DNA from: Streptomyces endocoffeicus
GTDB taxonomy: Bacteria; Actinomycetota; Actinomycetes; Streptomycetales; Streptomycetaceae
Reading direction: 5' to 3'
DNA: 64,000 nucleotides
Assembly (NCBI RefSeq): GCF_016741935.1
Contig: NZ_JAERRG010000003.1
Location: 1 to 64,000, forward strand
The translations under genes and the position numbers were made by a program. The notes beneath the pieces were generated by a model. It did not search any database, was not told where the DNA came from, and saw only the letters and a program-made list of their open reading frames with translations. Shown here one piece after another: positions 1 to 8,389 of this stretch. Each line of letters begins with the position of its first letter. Position 1 is the first letter of the stretch.

Positions 1-13
1 AGGGTCAATTGCC

Positions 14-49
14 CCGCTGCCCTGGTGTGTGACGGCACCAGGGCAGCGG
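14..49. terminator. Perfect 14-bp hairpin, probable terminator
   Basis: CCGCTGCCCTGGTG (14-27) pairs perfectly with CACCAGGGCAGCGG (36-49) across an 8-base loop. It lies about 90 bases beyond the stop of the leftward TetR gene and could end that transcript, or one arriving from the left. There is no long T-run on either side, as is usual for Streptomyces terminators. An insertion-element end is a less likely alternative because no second copy is seen in the window. Confidence 0.6.
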
Positions 50-139
50 ACTTTCCGTTCCACGGCCCGCGCCCCCTTCGTGATCGCTGCCGACGTTGGC
101 TGGGGTCGTCGCGCGATGGCGAGCAGGGCGAGCCGTCGT

Positions 140-895
140 TCATCCGGCGGTGTCGGATGCCGGTGTCGGCCGGGGCCGGAGCTGGGTGAGGTTGTCGATC
201 ATCAGTCCGAGGGTGAACTCGAACCGGTCGTGTCCGGTGCCGGAGGTCAGCTCAGCGGCATAGCGTCGGGTCTGCGGAAACGTGTCGGCCGGCAGTGCGG
301 TGAACCGGCCGATCAGCTCCTCGCGGCCGAGGACCCATTCCTGGTCCGGGTGCCTGCGCCGCTGCTGGACCAGCGACTGCTCCAAGGCGTAGGCGCTGAC
401 GTAGAGGGACAGAGCATCGAGCACCCAGGCGGCGTTCCGCGGTTCGATTCCGCCGGCGAGCAGGATCGCCAAAAGCCCTTCCTTGACCCGCAACGTGGAG
501 AGATTGGTCGGGACTACGCCCAGCGCGGCCCGGGAGACTCCGGGGTACTTCAGGTACTGGTCGCGGATCTGCGCGTACACGTCGAGGATCTGCTTGCGCC
601 ACGTGGCCGGGTCCGGTTCGGGCAGCACGACCTCGGAGCAGAGCCGGCCGACGAGCAGATCGTCGATGTCCTCTTTGCTGACGATGTGCGCGTACAGCGA
701 TGACGGCCCGGTGCCGAGTACCGCGGCGACTCGGCGGATGGTCAGCGCGTCGTAGCCCTCGGTGGCCACGACTTGCAGGGCGGCGTCGGTGATCCGGTCG
801 ACCGTGATGGGCTTCTTGCGTGGTGGCGCCGCTGCGGGCTCCCCAGCGGGCTGGGCGTGACGAGCTGCTCGGCGTTGCCGGGGATCGGAGGGCAT
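140..895 (-). CDS. TetR/AcrR family transcriptional regulator
   Basis: This is a 251-aa DNA-binding repressor of the TetR family. The N-terminal helix-turn-helix (about residues 30-80) contains the typical TIRRVAAVLG and GTGPSSLYAHI segments. The rest is the helical ligand-binding domain, most like the tetracycline-repressor C-terminal type. A GTG at 904 is in frame, but a TATAGT -10 box (908-903) overlaps it, so ATG 895 fits better and would be nearly leaderless. The gene is divergent from a FAD monooxygenase, and an 11-bp inverted repeat lies between them, the standard TetR/TetX-like arrangement. It probably represses both itself and the monooxygenase. The ligand is unknown. Confidence 0.9.
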   Translation of the reverse strand: MPSDPRQRRAARHAQPAGEPAAAPPRKKPITVDRITDAALQVVATEGYDALTIRRVAAVLGTGPSSLYAHIVSKEDIDDLLVGRLCSEVVLPEPDPATWRKQILDVYAQIRDQYLKYPGVSRAALGVVPTNLSTLRVKEGLLAILLAGGIEPRNAAWVLDALSLYVSAYALEQSLVQQRRRHPDQEWVLGREELIGRFTALPADTFPQTRRYAAELTSGTGHDRFEFTLGLMIDNLTQLRPRPTPASDTAG

Positions 896-902
896 ACGGA
901 TC

Positions 903-968
903 ACTATAGCTTGACACGATCTAAGTTCGCCAAGTAGACCTTAGATCGTGCCTGCAGAACTAAGTTCG
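903..968. promoter_or_regulatory. Divergent promoter with TetR operator
   Basis: CACGATCTAAG (915-925) and CTTAGATCGTG (940-950) form a perfect 11-bp inverted repeat with a 14-base spacer. A rightward TTGACA (911-916) overlaps the left arm, with TAGACC (935-940) a possible -10. Leftward, TTGGCG (933-928) and TATAGT (908-903) are 19 bases apart and point at the ATG at 895. CTAAGTTCG also occurs as a direct repeat at 921-929 and 960-968. A repressor bound here would block both promoters. That the adjacent TetR protein binds it is inferred from position. Confidence 0.75.
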
Positions 969-1046
969 TATCGGAGTCTGCGTGGTGCGCGTACCCCCTG
1001 CTCAGGTCCTGAACAGGGTTCGGAAAGTCTGTTCAGGAGGTGTGTG

Positions 1047-2192
1047 ATGCGAGTTTCCGTGGTCGGAGCCGGTCTGGGAGGTCTGTGCCTGGCACAGGGG
1101 CTTCGTGGTGCCGGGATCGAGGCCGAGGTGTACGAGCGGGACCCGGCGATCACCGCGCGGTTCCAGGGCTACCGGCTCATGCTGAGCCCGACGGGGTTCG
1201 AGGCGCTGCGCGGCTGTCTGCCGCCGCGCTGGCACCCGCTGCTGGACGCGATCGTCGGTGACGCCTATGCCGGGCAGCTGATCCTGGACCCGCAGCTGAA
1301 CCAGATCGGCGAGCTCGGCCCCGGCAGGACCGGGATCGTGGTCGACCGGCATGTGCTGCGGCACCTGCTGCTGACCGGACTCACCGTGCGCACCGGAGCC
1401 GCGCTGACCGGCTACGACGTGTTGGACGACGGCAAGGTCGAAGCCCGGTTCGCGCACGGCGCCCCGACCACCGCCGACCTGCTCGTCGGGGCGGACGGGG
1501 TCGGCTCCGCCGTCCGCGCGGTGCTCTCGCCGCGGACCACCGCGACCGACACCGGCACCCGGTTCGTCATCGGCCGTACGCCGCTGACCGAGCGCTTTGC
1601 CACCCTGGAGCGGGCCTTCGGCTCGAAGATCGCCGGGGACGAGGTGAGCCTGATGCTCGGAGCGATGCGTTTCCGTACCCCGCCGAAGCAGGCGGCCGAG
1701 GAACTGGCACCCGAGGTGACCCTCCCCGATATCCGCGACTACGTGCGCTGGGCCATGCTCCTGCCACCGAACGGCTCGCTCGGCGCGAACGGCTCGCTCG
1801 GCGCCCCAACCGCGCAGGAGGCCGCGCTGGCCAGGATGGAGGGCTGGCATCCGGACCTGCGGGCGCTCATCGAGCAGGCCGACCCGGACAACAGCACCCT
1901 GCTGTCCATCCGGGTGGTCGAGCCCCGCGAGCGCTGGGCGCCCGGTCCGGTCACACTGCTCGGAGACGCCATCCACGCCACCTCCCCGACCGGCGGCAAC
2001 GGTGCGAACACCGCCCTGCGCGATGCCGACCTGCTGCGCCGCTGCCTGATCGAGGCCGCCGAGCGCCGCCAAGACCTCCTCGGCGCGGTCGGCGACTACG
2101 AGCGGCAGATGTTCGAGTACGGGGGTGAGGCCGTGCGCCACAGCCTCGCCGCGCTACCCGCCTTCGTCCCGAACCCGGAGGGCAGGGGTTGA
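1047..2192 (+). CDS. FAD-dependent monooxygenase (PHBH/TetX type)
   Basis: This is a 381-aa flavoprotein aromatic hydroxylase-like enzyme using NAD(P)H and O2. It has the N-terminal dinucleotide fold GAGLGG (residues 7-12), the DG motif LLVGADGVGSAVR (about 145-157) and the GD motif LLGDAIHATSPTGGNG (about 302-317) that binds the FAD ribityl chain. The start is ATG 1047, preceded by CAGGAGG (1034-1040); an in-frame GTG at 948 would add 33 unlike residues. It is divergent from the TetR gene and probably repressed by it. An exact 18-bp tandem duplication (1769-1804) encodes NGSLGA twice. The substrate is unknown; inactivation of an antibiotic or aromatic compound is plausible from context only. 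Confidence 0.88.
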   Translation: MRVSVVGAGLGGLCLAQGLRGAGIEAEVYERDPAITARFQGYRLMLSPTGFEALRGCLPPRWHPLLDAIVGDAYAGQLILDPQLNQIGELGPGRTGIVVDRHVLRHLLLTGLTVRTGAALTGYDVLDDGKVEARFAHGAPTTADLLVGADGVGSAVRAVLSPRTTATDTGTRFVIGRTPLTERFATLERAFGSKIAGDEVSLMLGAMRFRTPPKQAAEELAPEVTLPDIRDYVRWAMLLPPNGSLGANGSLGAPTAQEAALARMEGWHPDLRALIEQADPDNSTLLSIRVVEPRERWAPGPVTLLGDAIHATSPTGGNGANTALRDADLLRRCLIEAAERRQDLLGAVGDYERQMFEYGGEAVRHSLAALPAFVPNPEGRG

Positions 2193-2195
2193 TCA

Positions 2196-2485
2196 GGCTG
2201 TCAGGGCAGGTCAGCGCACCGCCGCGGCCGTATTCCTGATGGGCCCGCATCGCCCGGTCCTGGCCCGGGGCCAGGGCCGGATGGCAGCGGCAGCGGGCTT
2301 GGACGGAGGTCTTCTCGTCGCTGGAGACGACGTACTCGTCCGGCCCGAGCGGGACACTCGAGCGTACGGGAGTGTAGGTCAAGGACACGCCGGGCTTTGG
2401 CGCGGAAGTCCGGGTCGCGGATGAACATCCAGGACCGGTACTGCCAGGGTTTGAGCACGTCCCCGCGCAGCCAGCGGCGCACCAA
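2196..2485 (-). pseudogene. IS630-family transposase remnant, frameshifted
   Basis: On the minus strand one frame (2485 to about 2360) reads VRRWLRGDVLKPWQYRSW and continues through DPDFRAKARRVLDL. A second frame (about 2370-2196) reads PLGPDEYVVSSDEKTSVQAR and RCRCHPALAPG. Both are typical of IS630-type transposases of actinobacteria. The frames join through a shift near 2360, and the sequence stops being transposase-like near 2200. N- and C-terminal parts and terminal repeats are missing, so it is a dead fragment between the monooxygenase and the S66 peptidase. Confidence 0.75.
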
Positions 2486-2491
2486 CAGAGC

Positions 2492-3481
2492 TCAGCCTTC
2501 CGCGACCGCCGACTCGAGCAGGGACAGCGTCTGGTTGTCCGCGTCCACGTGTGCGCGGACGCCGATGGGCAGCGGCAGGTTGGGCGAGGTGTGGCCGAAG
2601 TCGACCTGGGCGAGGACCGGGATGTCACGCTGCGCCAGGACATCGAGTACCACGTCGCGTAGACCTGCGCGCTCTCCGCCACCCTCGTAGGGCGTGACCT
2701 CGGTCGGGATGCCGACCACCATGCCCGCGATCCGGTCCAGCACACCGGACAGCCGCAAGGTGTGCAGGTCGTTCCAGATCCGCGAGACCGGCCGCTGCAC
2801 CTCCTCCCAGAACAACACGGCGCCCTCGAAGCGTTCGGCGGCCGGCGCGAACGGTGTCGCCTGCAAGAGGACCAGGCGGTTCAGCAAACCGCCGAACAGT
2901 GGTCCCTGCGCGCGGCCCGGCCGCCAGGTTTCCCAAGCCCCCATCGCCGGCAGCACACCCGGCGCCTCGGCCTTGGTGAGCACACGGGTGTAGAGGTCGA
3001 CGAGCTCGGAGCGACGGGCCTCGTCGCCCAGCGTGTACCAATCACTGCCGAAGCCGTGGGTGGCGATGTCGGAGTGGAGGCCGACGAGGCCGGTCTTGGC
3101 GTACAACGCCATGTGCAGCAGCGAGATGTCGCTGTAGCCGAGGATCGGTTTCGGGTCGGCCCGGATCGCGTCCAGATCGATCAAATCAAGATAGCCGATG
3201 GTCGTCTGTCCACCGGTATGCGCGACGATGGCCCGCACCTCCGGGTCCCGGAGCAGAACATTGAGTTCATCGGCCTGCTCCGCCGGAGTGCCCGACGCCC
3301 ACCAGCGATTCCGCGCCGGGTTGACCATCGGGCTGACCCGCACGCGGAAACCCATCCGCTCGAGTATCGCCACACCGCGGGCAAGCAGTGGTTCCTCACC
3401 CGGCTCGAGCTGGCCCGAGGGCGCGGTAACGACCACGAGGTCGCCGGAACGTAGCGCGCGGGGCCGAAGGATCGCAGGCAT
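2492..3481 (-). CDS. S66 family LD-carboxypeptidase / MccF-like peptidase
   Basis: This is a 329-aa serine peptidase of the LdcA/MccF family, cytoplasmic enzymes that cleave LD-tetrapeptides of murein recycling or the aminoacyl-sulfamate bond of microcin C-like toxins. The nucleophile is expected at Ser117 in ILGYSDIS, with the family Glu in the middle of the protein and His in HTSPNLPLPIGV near the C-terminus. The start is ATG 3481 with GGAGG just upstream; the open frame runs to 3856 but the added residues are unlike the family. It follows two flavin-monooxygenase genes on the same strand. Without a nearby peptide-nucleotide toxin cluster the choice between recycling and self-immunity is open. 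Confidence 0.85.
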   Translation of the reverse strand: MPAILRPRALRSGDLVVVTAPSGQLEPGEEPLLARGVAILERMGFRVRVSPMVNPARNRWWASGTPAEQADELNVLLRDPEVRAIVAHTGGQTTIGYLDLIDLDAIRADPKPILGYSDISLLHMALYAKTGLVGLHSDIATHGFGSDWYTLGDEARRSELVDLYTRVLTKAEAPGVLPAMGAWETWRPGRAQGPLFGGLLNRLVLLQATPFAPAAERFEGAVLFWEEVQRPVSRIWNDLHTLRLSGVLDRIAGMVVGIPTEVTPYEGGGERAGLRDVVLDVLAQRDIPVLAQVDFGHTSPNLPLPIGVRAHVDADNQTLSLLESAVAEG

Positions 3482-3636
3482 GGGACCTCCTCCTTGTTGA
3501 TCAATAATGGCGAGCAACAAGGCCCGTGCCGCGGGTATTCCGCCGCACCGACGGCGCAGATAGGTGCGGTGGTGGTACCCCGGCAGCAAGAAAGGCAACA
3601 CGCCGACACGCCGAGCACGCCGATCTGCGCGACCGC

Positions 3637-5001
3637 TCAGCTTCTCGCTGAGGAGGACTCCTCCTCGCGGGCTTCCGTGTAGCGGTTTTCCGGTACCGGG
3701 AGGCCCAGGTTGCCGCGGAGGGTGGTGGCCTCGTACTCGGTGCGGACGATGCCGCGTTCCTGGAGGATCGGAACGACCTCCTCGCGGAAGCGCCGCCACT
3801 GGCCGGGGTGCCCGATGGGGTAGTTGAAGCCGTCGAGGGCGCGGCCCTCGAACCACTCCTGAAGCCGGGTGGCCACCGTTTCCGGCGATCCCGCGAACGG
3901 GGTCGGGCGCGGGCTCGAGATGAACTCCACGGTCTGGCGGAGCGTCCAGCCCTTTTCCTTCGCCTTGTTGGCGATCTTCTCGGCGTTGGTACGGAAGCCG
4001 CGCTCCGCGTGGGCGAGGGCCTGTTGCGGGAACGGGGCGTCCAGGTCGTACTGGCGGAAGTCGTGCCAGCCGAACGGGCGGCCGAGTCCCGCCAGGGCTC
4101 GGTCGAAGTCCCTGTCCCCGGTCTGGATCTCGTGCTCGATCTCCCTGGCCTGGGCGTCCGTGTCGCCGACGAATACCGAGGTACCGGGCATGACGACGAT
4201 GTGCCCCGGGTCGCGGCCCTTCTTCGCCGCCCGGGTCTTGATGTCGTTGTAGAACGCCTGGCCCGCCTCGATGGACGAGGCGTTGGTGAAGATGGCCTCG
4301 CCGATCGTGGCGCCGAGGTCGCGGCCCTGCTCGGAGTCGCCGGCCTGGAAGATGACCGGCCGGCCCTGCGGGGAACGGGAGACGTTCAGCGGGCCGACGA
4401 CCTGGAAGTGCTCACCCTTGTGGTTCAGGGCGTGCTGCCTGGCCGGGTCGAGGAAGGTGCGCGTGGCACGGTCGCGCGGGAACGCGTCCTGCTCGTAGGA
4501 GTCCCACAGTCCCTGGGCGACCTGGACGAACTCCAGGCCCCTGGCGTAGCGGGTGTCGTAGTCGTAGTGCTCGTCGCGGGAGAAATTGCCCGCGGCGCCC
4601 GCGTCGCCGGTGGTGACCACGTTCCAGCCGGACCGGCCGCCGGAGATGAGCTCCAGGGAGGCGAAGCTGCGGGCGGTGTTGAACGGGTCGTTGTAGGAGG
4701 TGGTCACGGTGGCGACCAGACCCAGGTGGCTGGTGCTGCCTGCCAGGGCCGACAGCAGGGTCAGCGGCTCAAGGCGGTTGAGGTAGTGCGGCGCCGAGTC
4801 CGCGGTGATGAACAGACCATCGACGATGAAGACCAGGTCGAACTTGGCCTCCTCGGCCAGGCGGGCCTGCTCGATGTACCAGTTGATGCTGACGCTGGCA
4901 TCGACCGGAAGGTCCTCGTCGAGCCAGAGGTAGGGCTGGCCGGGGCCGCCGGCGCCCATCGTGATCGCGCCCAGCTTGAGCTGCCGCTTCTGGGTGCTCA
5001 T
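3637..5001 (-). CDS. NtaA/SnaA/DszA-type flavin-dependent monooxygenase
   Basis: This is a 454-aa bacterial-luciferase-like (LLM class) enzyme of the NtaA/DszA branch, which uses reduced FMN supplied by a separate reductase to oxygenate sulfur- or nitrogen-containing compounds. The sequence has the branch features: an N-terminal LKLGAITMGAGG strand, GGRSGWNVVTT near residue 130, NFSRDEHYDYDTRYARGLEF, and GRPVIFQAGDSEQGRDLGA in the middle. Family length is normal. ATG 5001 overlaps the TGA of the upstream LLM remnant (ATGA), so translation is probably coupled to it. The C-terminus ends in an acidic, Ser-rich tail. The substrate is unknown; sulfonate, sulfone or chelator degradation would be usual for the group. 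Confidence 0.87.
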   Translation of the reverse strand: MSTQKRQLKLGAITMGAGGPGQPYLWLDEDLPVDASVSINWYIEQARLAEEAKFDLVFIVDGLFITADSAPHYLNRLEPLTLLSALAGSTSHLGLVATVTTSYNDPFNTARSFASLELISGGRSGWNVVTTGDAGAAGNFSRDEHYDYDTRYARGLEFVQVAQGLWDSYEQDAFPRDRATRTFLDPARQHALNHKGEHFQVVGPLNVSRSPQGRPVIFQAGDSEQGRDLGATIGEAIFTNASSIEAGQAFYNDIKTRAAKKGRDPGHIVVMPGTSVFVGDTDAQAREIEHEIQTGDRDFDRALAGLGRPFGWHDFRQYDLDAPFPQQALAHAERGFRTNAEKIANKAKEKGWTLRQTVEFISSPRPTPFAGSPETVATRLQEWFEGRALDGFNYPIGHPGQWRRFREEVVPILQERGIVRTEYEATTLRGNLGLPVPENRYTEAREEESSSARS

Positions 5002-5288
5002 GCCGCCACTCCCGCGCTCTCCGCCAGGGGCTCGCCCCACAGGGCGCAGGTGTCGGCGTGCTTGCCGCCGACCAGGTAGGCCGCCTCGGACGTGGACGTG
5101 GACGTGGACGAGGCCGAGGACGAGCCGCCTAAGGACAGCCTGATCCTCGGCTGCTGGGCCGGCTTGACGCCGGAGTAGTGGTTCTCGACCTGGTAGTACT
5201 GGCCGTGGTAGTCGATGACCCGGCCGCCGCTCAGCCTTATCTCCGGCTGGTCCCTGGTACTGATCGTGCCAATGAACTCGACAGGCAT
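4998..5288 (-). pseudogene. Internally deleted SsuD-like LLM monooxygenase remnant
   Basis: The 96-aa frame starts at ATG 5288 after AGGAAGGAA. It begins like SsuD-type alkanesulfonate monooxygenases (MPVEFIGTISTRDQPEIR, then GGRVID), but residue 26 or so joins directly to YHGQYYQVENHYSGVKP, which normally lies over 100 residues further on. It then runs through EAAYLVGGKHAD to WGEPLAE and stops, lacking the C-terminal third. A hexamer run (GACGTG and variants, plus-strand about 5087-5124) inserts an SSASSTSTSTS stretch before EAAY. Codon 53 is TTA (5132-5130), very rare in Streptomyces and bldA-dependent. It cannot form the TIM barrel, but it keeps a good ribosome site and couples to the next gene, so it may act as a leader ORF. 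Confidence 0.75.
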
Positions 5289-5876
5289 GCGGTTGGTTCC
5301 TTCCTGGTACCGCTGACTTCTTCTCGTGACTGCTGCTTGCCTGGCCTGTTGTGAGGCGCTCAGCGTAGCGGCCGCGTAGATCGGCGTGTGCTCATGGTCG
5401 GCGATGCGGGCGTTCGTCCCGGCGGTGTTCACCGATGGAACGGTCAGCAGCTTCCGGGTCATGCTGTACAGCAAGGACACGGTTACGGAAGACATGATCC
5501 CGGCGGACTGACCGCACCCCGCCCACCCGCGGGGAGACAGGAGCACGCTGCTCAGACGCACTTGAGCGGGGGGCTAACGTGGCTGCGGGGGCACACCCAA
5601 AAAGGTCATCAACGGAAGAGCCGCGAGGCGGGGGCCAGGAGGGCGCCGACGGCCACCATCTCCGCGAGCAGCGGGACCGGTAGGTGGGCGCCTGGCGTGT
5701 ACTTCAGGTGGTTGCTTGAGTGGTTGTGCCGCTCGGGACATGTTTCATTCCATGCTTTCCAAGAGGTTGTGGGGTCCCGCGTACGGTACGCAGGACGTAG
5801 ACCCGCATCCAGTCGCGCTTGGCGGAGTTCAGGGTCCAGGTGCCCTTGGCGTACAGGCTTCCGGCGGCCACCGGCC
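5289..5876. other. About 590 bases without a recognisable gene
   Basis: Open frames exist on both strands, but none has a convincing start, ribosome site or family resemblance. A minus-strand frame over about 5710-5860 (containing YAKGTWTLNSAKRDW) looks protein-like but I do not recognise it, and it is interrupted. The segment precedes a rhodanese fragment and is best read as decayed DNA plus the promoter region of the leftward LLM genes. Confidence 0.5.
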
Positions 5877-6035
5877 GTCATCGCCGACGAGGCGGTCCGC
5901 CTCGTCGCGGACGGTGCGATCGTCGTGGACGTCCGCCGCGCGTACGAGTGGAACCGTGTGCGGATCCCGGGGCCGTGCACATGCCGCTCGAAGCGCTGCC
6001 CGAACGCTGCCTGGAGCTGCCCGACGACCGCCTGT
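5877..6035 (+). pseudogene. Rhodanese-domain fragment, frameshifted and truncated
   Basis: One frame gives VIADEAVRLVADGAIVVDVR and AYEWNRVRIP. After a one-base shift near 5967 the next frame continues GAVHMPLEALPERCLELPDD. This is the N-terminal half of a rhodanese domain, cut off just before the active-site Cys loop. It ends directly at the promoter/operator of the SDR gene, suggesting that an insertion or deletion brought that promoter here. Confidence 0.7.
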
Positions 6036-6048
6036 TTCCCCTTTCGAA

Positions 6049-6089
6049 GTTGAAGTTTGACTGCAACCAAGTTTCATGCAGACTGTAAC
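6049..6089 (+). promoter_or_regulatory. 41-bp dyad operator/promoter, copy 1 (SDR)
   Basis: The arms are GTTGAAGTTTGACTGCAA (6049-6066) and TTTCATGCAGACTGTAAC (6072-6089) around a 5-base centre. The same 18-5-18 geometry and near-identical sequence occur at 10386-10426, and one arm recurs at 13146-13163. A TTGACT -35 (6057-6062) with GACTGT 18 bases further (6081-6086) is conserved between copies 1 and 2, so the operator covers the promoter. Binding by the MarR protein encoded at 13188 is inferred from proximity. Confidence 0.65.
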
Positions 6090-6262
6090 TCGCCAGAAAG
6101 GCTCCCGGGCCGCACAGCGGCGCAGTGCGTGCTTGGGGGCGGCCGGTCACCGTTCCCGTGGGCCGATCGCACGAAGCCCCGACGTGCCACAGAAGGTCAC
6201 CGGGCACGGCTTGTTGCGTACCAGAGAGTGCCCCGTCGTAGCGACAGGGAGAAAGAGGAACA

Positions 6263-7144
6263 ATGAACCGGCGCGCGGTCGTCACGGCGGGAACTGGCGG
6301 AATCGGTCTGGAGACCGCGGTGGGCCTCGCCGCGGCCGGATACGCGGTGACCGTGGTCGGCCGCGACGCGGGGCGGGGCGGCAGCGCCGTCGAGCGCATC
6401 AACGCCGCCGGCACCGCCGCGGAGGCCCGGTTCGTCACCGCCGATCTCGCATCCCTGTCGGAGGTACGGGAGCTTGCCGATCGCGTGGCGGCGGACGGTG
6501 CTCTGAGCGTGCTGGTCAACAACGTCGGAGCGATGTTCGACGACCGGCGCGTGACGCCCGACGGCATCGAGGCGAGCTTCGCGCTCAACCATCTCAGCCC
6601 CTACCTGCTGACGGAGTTGCTGCTCCCCGCCCTGCGCGCCGGCGCTCCCAGTCGCGTTGTGAACGTCACCTCCGGCTCGGTCCGCATCCCGACCGGCCGC
6701 ATCGACACCGCCGAGCGGCAAGGCGGGTACTACGGCCTCCACGCGTACGGCCGCGCAAAGCTCGCCAACCTCGCCTACACCCTGGACCTGGCGCAGCGCC
6801 TGAAGGGTGACGGCATCTCCGTGTTCGCCGCCGATCCCGGTGGCGCGGTCACCACCATGACCACCGGGACCATGTCCTCGGCCCGAGTTGTCGCCCCCTG
6901 GCTGCGGCCCTTCTGGCCGCTGGTCCACAAGGCCTTCCAGCGCACCACGTCCGGGACCCCGGCGCAGGCCGCCCGCTCGTCGGTCGCCGCTGCGACCGAC
7001 CTCGCCCTCGCCGGCCGGCCGGGACTTGTCGTCGGCCCTGACGGCCTGCCGCTCTCGCCACCGCGCCGGGCGACCGACCCTCGCCTGGCCGAGGCCGTCC
7101 GCACACTCAGCCGACGCCTCGCGCCGCCGATGGACGGAGCCTGA
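6263..7144 (+). CDS. SDR family NAD(P)-dependent oxidoreductase
   Basis: This is a 293-aa classical/extended-loop short-chain dehydrogenase resembling retinol-dehydrogenase-like and light-dependent protochlorophyllide reductase-like SDRs. It has the TAGTGGIG cofactor loop (residues 8-15), NNVGA near 90, Ser in VNVTSGS, and the catalytic Tyr and Lys in YGRAKLAN (about 161-168). The start is ATG 6263 after GAGAAAGAGGAAC. The leader GACAGGGAGAAAGAGGAAC is almost the same as that of the esterase at 10534, and both genes carry the same dyad operator, so they are probably co-regulated. The substrate is not predictable. Confidence 0.9.
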   Translation: MNRRAVVTAGTGGIGLETAVGLAAAGYAVTVVGRDAGRGGSAVERINAAGTAAEARFVTADLASLSEVRELADRVAADGALSVLVNNVGAMFDDRRVTPDGIEASFALNHLSPYLLTELLLPALRAGAPSRVVNVTSGSVRIPTGRIDTAERQGGYYGLHAYGRAKLANLAYTLDLAQRLKGDGISVFAADPGGAVTTMTTGTMSSARVVAPWLRPFWPLVHKAFQRTTSGTPAQAARSSVAAATDLALAGRPGLVVGPDGLPLSPPRRATDPRLAEAVRTLSRRLAPPMDGA

Positions 7145-7373
7145 TGGCAGCCCTGGCCCGCTGACATGTGGCCGTGCCCGGCACACATCTGAGTTCTTTC
7201 GAGCCGGGGGATGTCCCGCCGATCACGCAACCTCGGACCGCGCCCCACCGGGACACGAATCTCAGGTCGAACCCGTGAACGGAACGGTAGAAGCCCCGAC
7301 GATCGCCCTCAGCGTGCGGCTGCCGCGCGGGATCGGCTGGGGCGGCGCGGCAGAAGTGGACCGTGACGGGGGG

Positions 7374-8381
7374 CTAGTGGGTCGCCGGGGAAGCCGTGTG
7401 GTCCGTGTGGTCCGCGTGGTCCGTGTGTGCCGGGTCCGGGGCGAGCTCTCGCAGGAGGCCGGGGGAGAAGTTGCCGCCGGTGAGGATCGTGGCCAGGGAA
7501 GCGACACCGAGGTCGTGACGCAGTGCGGCGGCGATGCCGACCGCGCCCGAGGGTTCCAGGATCAGGCCCAGGGTGTCCCGCACCAACCGCAGTGCCCGCC
7601 GGATGTCCTCCTCCTCGACGAGGAGAACCTCGTCGACGACCTCGCGCATCCAGGCCACCGCCGCGGGCACCGGCACCCGTACGGCGATGCCGTCCGCCAT
7701 GGTGCGCACCGGTCCCGTGGTCCGGGGCACGCCGGTGCGCCAGCTCGTCGCCATGGCGGGGGCGCCGGCCGCGCACACCCCGATGATCCGGGTACGAGGT
7801 GAGCGGGCCTTCGTCCAGCAACCGATGCCGCTGATGAGTGCGCCGTTGCCGACCGGGACCACGATCGCGTCGAGACCGAGCGGGGCCAGTTCCACGGCGA
7901 TGGTGCCGGCTCCCTCCGCGATGAGCGGCTCGTCGCCGTCCTCCACGAAGACGCACTCCGGGCGGGTGCCGGCGTACACCCGGGCCGCGTCCTTGGCGGC
8001 GTCGAAGTCGGCTCCCGACAGTAGGACTTCGGCGCCCAGTTCCCGCATCCGCGCCACCTTGTTGGGGTTGGCGTCATGGGCGGCGAACACCGTCACCGGG
8101 ATACCGCGGGCCCGTCCGGCATACGCCATGGCCTGGCCGAAGTTGCCGGCCGAGGCGCAGACGACATGCCGCGCGGCCGCCGCTTGCCGCCGTAGAAAGA
8201 GGTCCGCTCCGCGGCCCTTGAAGGACCGGATCGGGTTCAGCGTCTCCACCTTGACCACGGTGTCCCGGCCGAGTGCGCGGGAGAGCGAGGGGTCCGCGAA
8301 CTGGGGAGTGTGGAGGAAGGCAGGGGCGATGAGACGGGCGGCCTCGTCGATACCGTCAGGAGACAAACGCGTTACGGTCAT
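7374..8381 (-). CDS. PLP-dependent threonine/serine dehydratase-like enzyme
   Basis: This is a 335-aa fold-type II pyridoxal-phosphate enzyme related to threonine dehydratase and diaminopropionate ammonia-lyase. The internal-aldimine Lys55 lies in IRSFKGRG. The phosphate or substrate loop is SAGNFGQ (77-83), where SSGNHAQ is usual. The second Gly loop is VPVGNGALISG. The C-terminus has a His/Asp/Thr repeat (HTDHADHTDHT). ATG 8381 follows AGGATGAG. The upstream MFS remnant stops 8 bases before the gene, so it is probably the last gene of a leftward unit with the DJ-1 protein. The probable reaction is dehydration or deamination of a hydroxy-amino acid; the exact substrate is unknown. Confidence 0.85.
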   Translation of the reverse strand: MTVTRLSPDGIDEAARLIAPAFLHTPQFADPSLSRALGRDTVVKVETLNPIRSFKGRGADLFLRRQAAAARHVVCASAGNFGQAMAYAGRARGIPVTVFAAHDANPNKVARMRELGAEVLLSGADFDAAKDAARVYAGTRPECVFVEDGDEPLIAEGAGTIAVELAPLGLDAIVVPVGNGALISGIGCWTKARSPRTRIIGVCAAGAPAMATSWRTGVPRTTGPVRTMADGIAVRVPVPAAVAWMREVVDEVLLVEEEDIRRALRLVRDTLGLILEPSGAVGIAAALRHDLGVASLATILTGGNFSPGLLRELAPDPAHTDHADHTDHTASPATH

Positions 8382-8389
8382 GACTCATC

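Noticed and set aside
948..1046. In-frame GTG start 33 codons upstream of the FAD monooxygenase
   Set aside because: The added residues are unlike the family, would place the Rossmann loop too far in, and ATG 1047 has a good CAGGAGG site.
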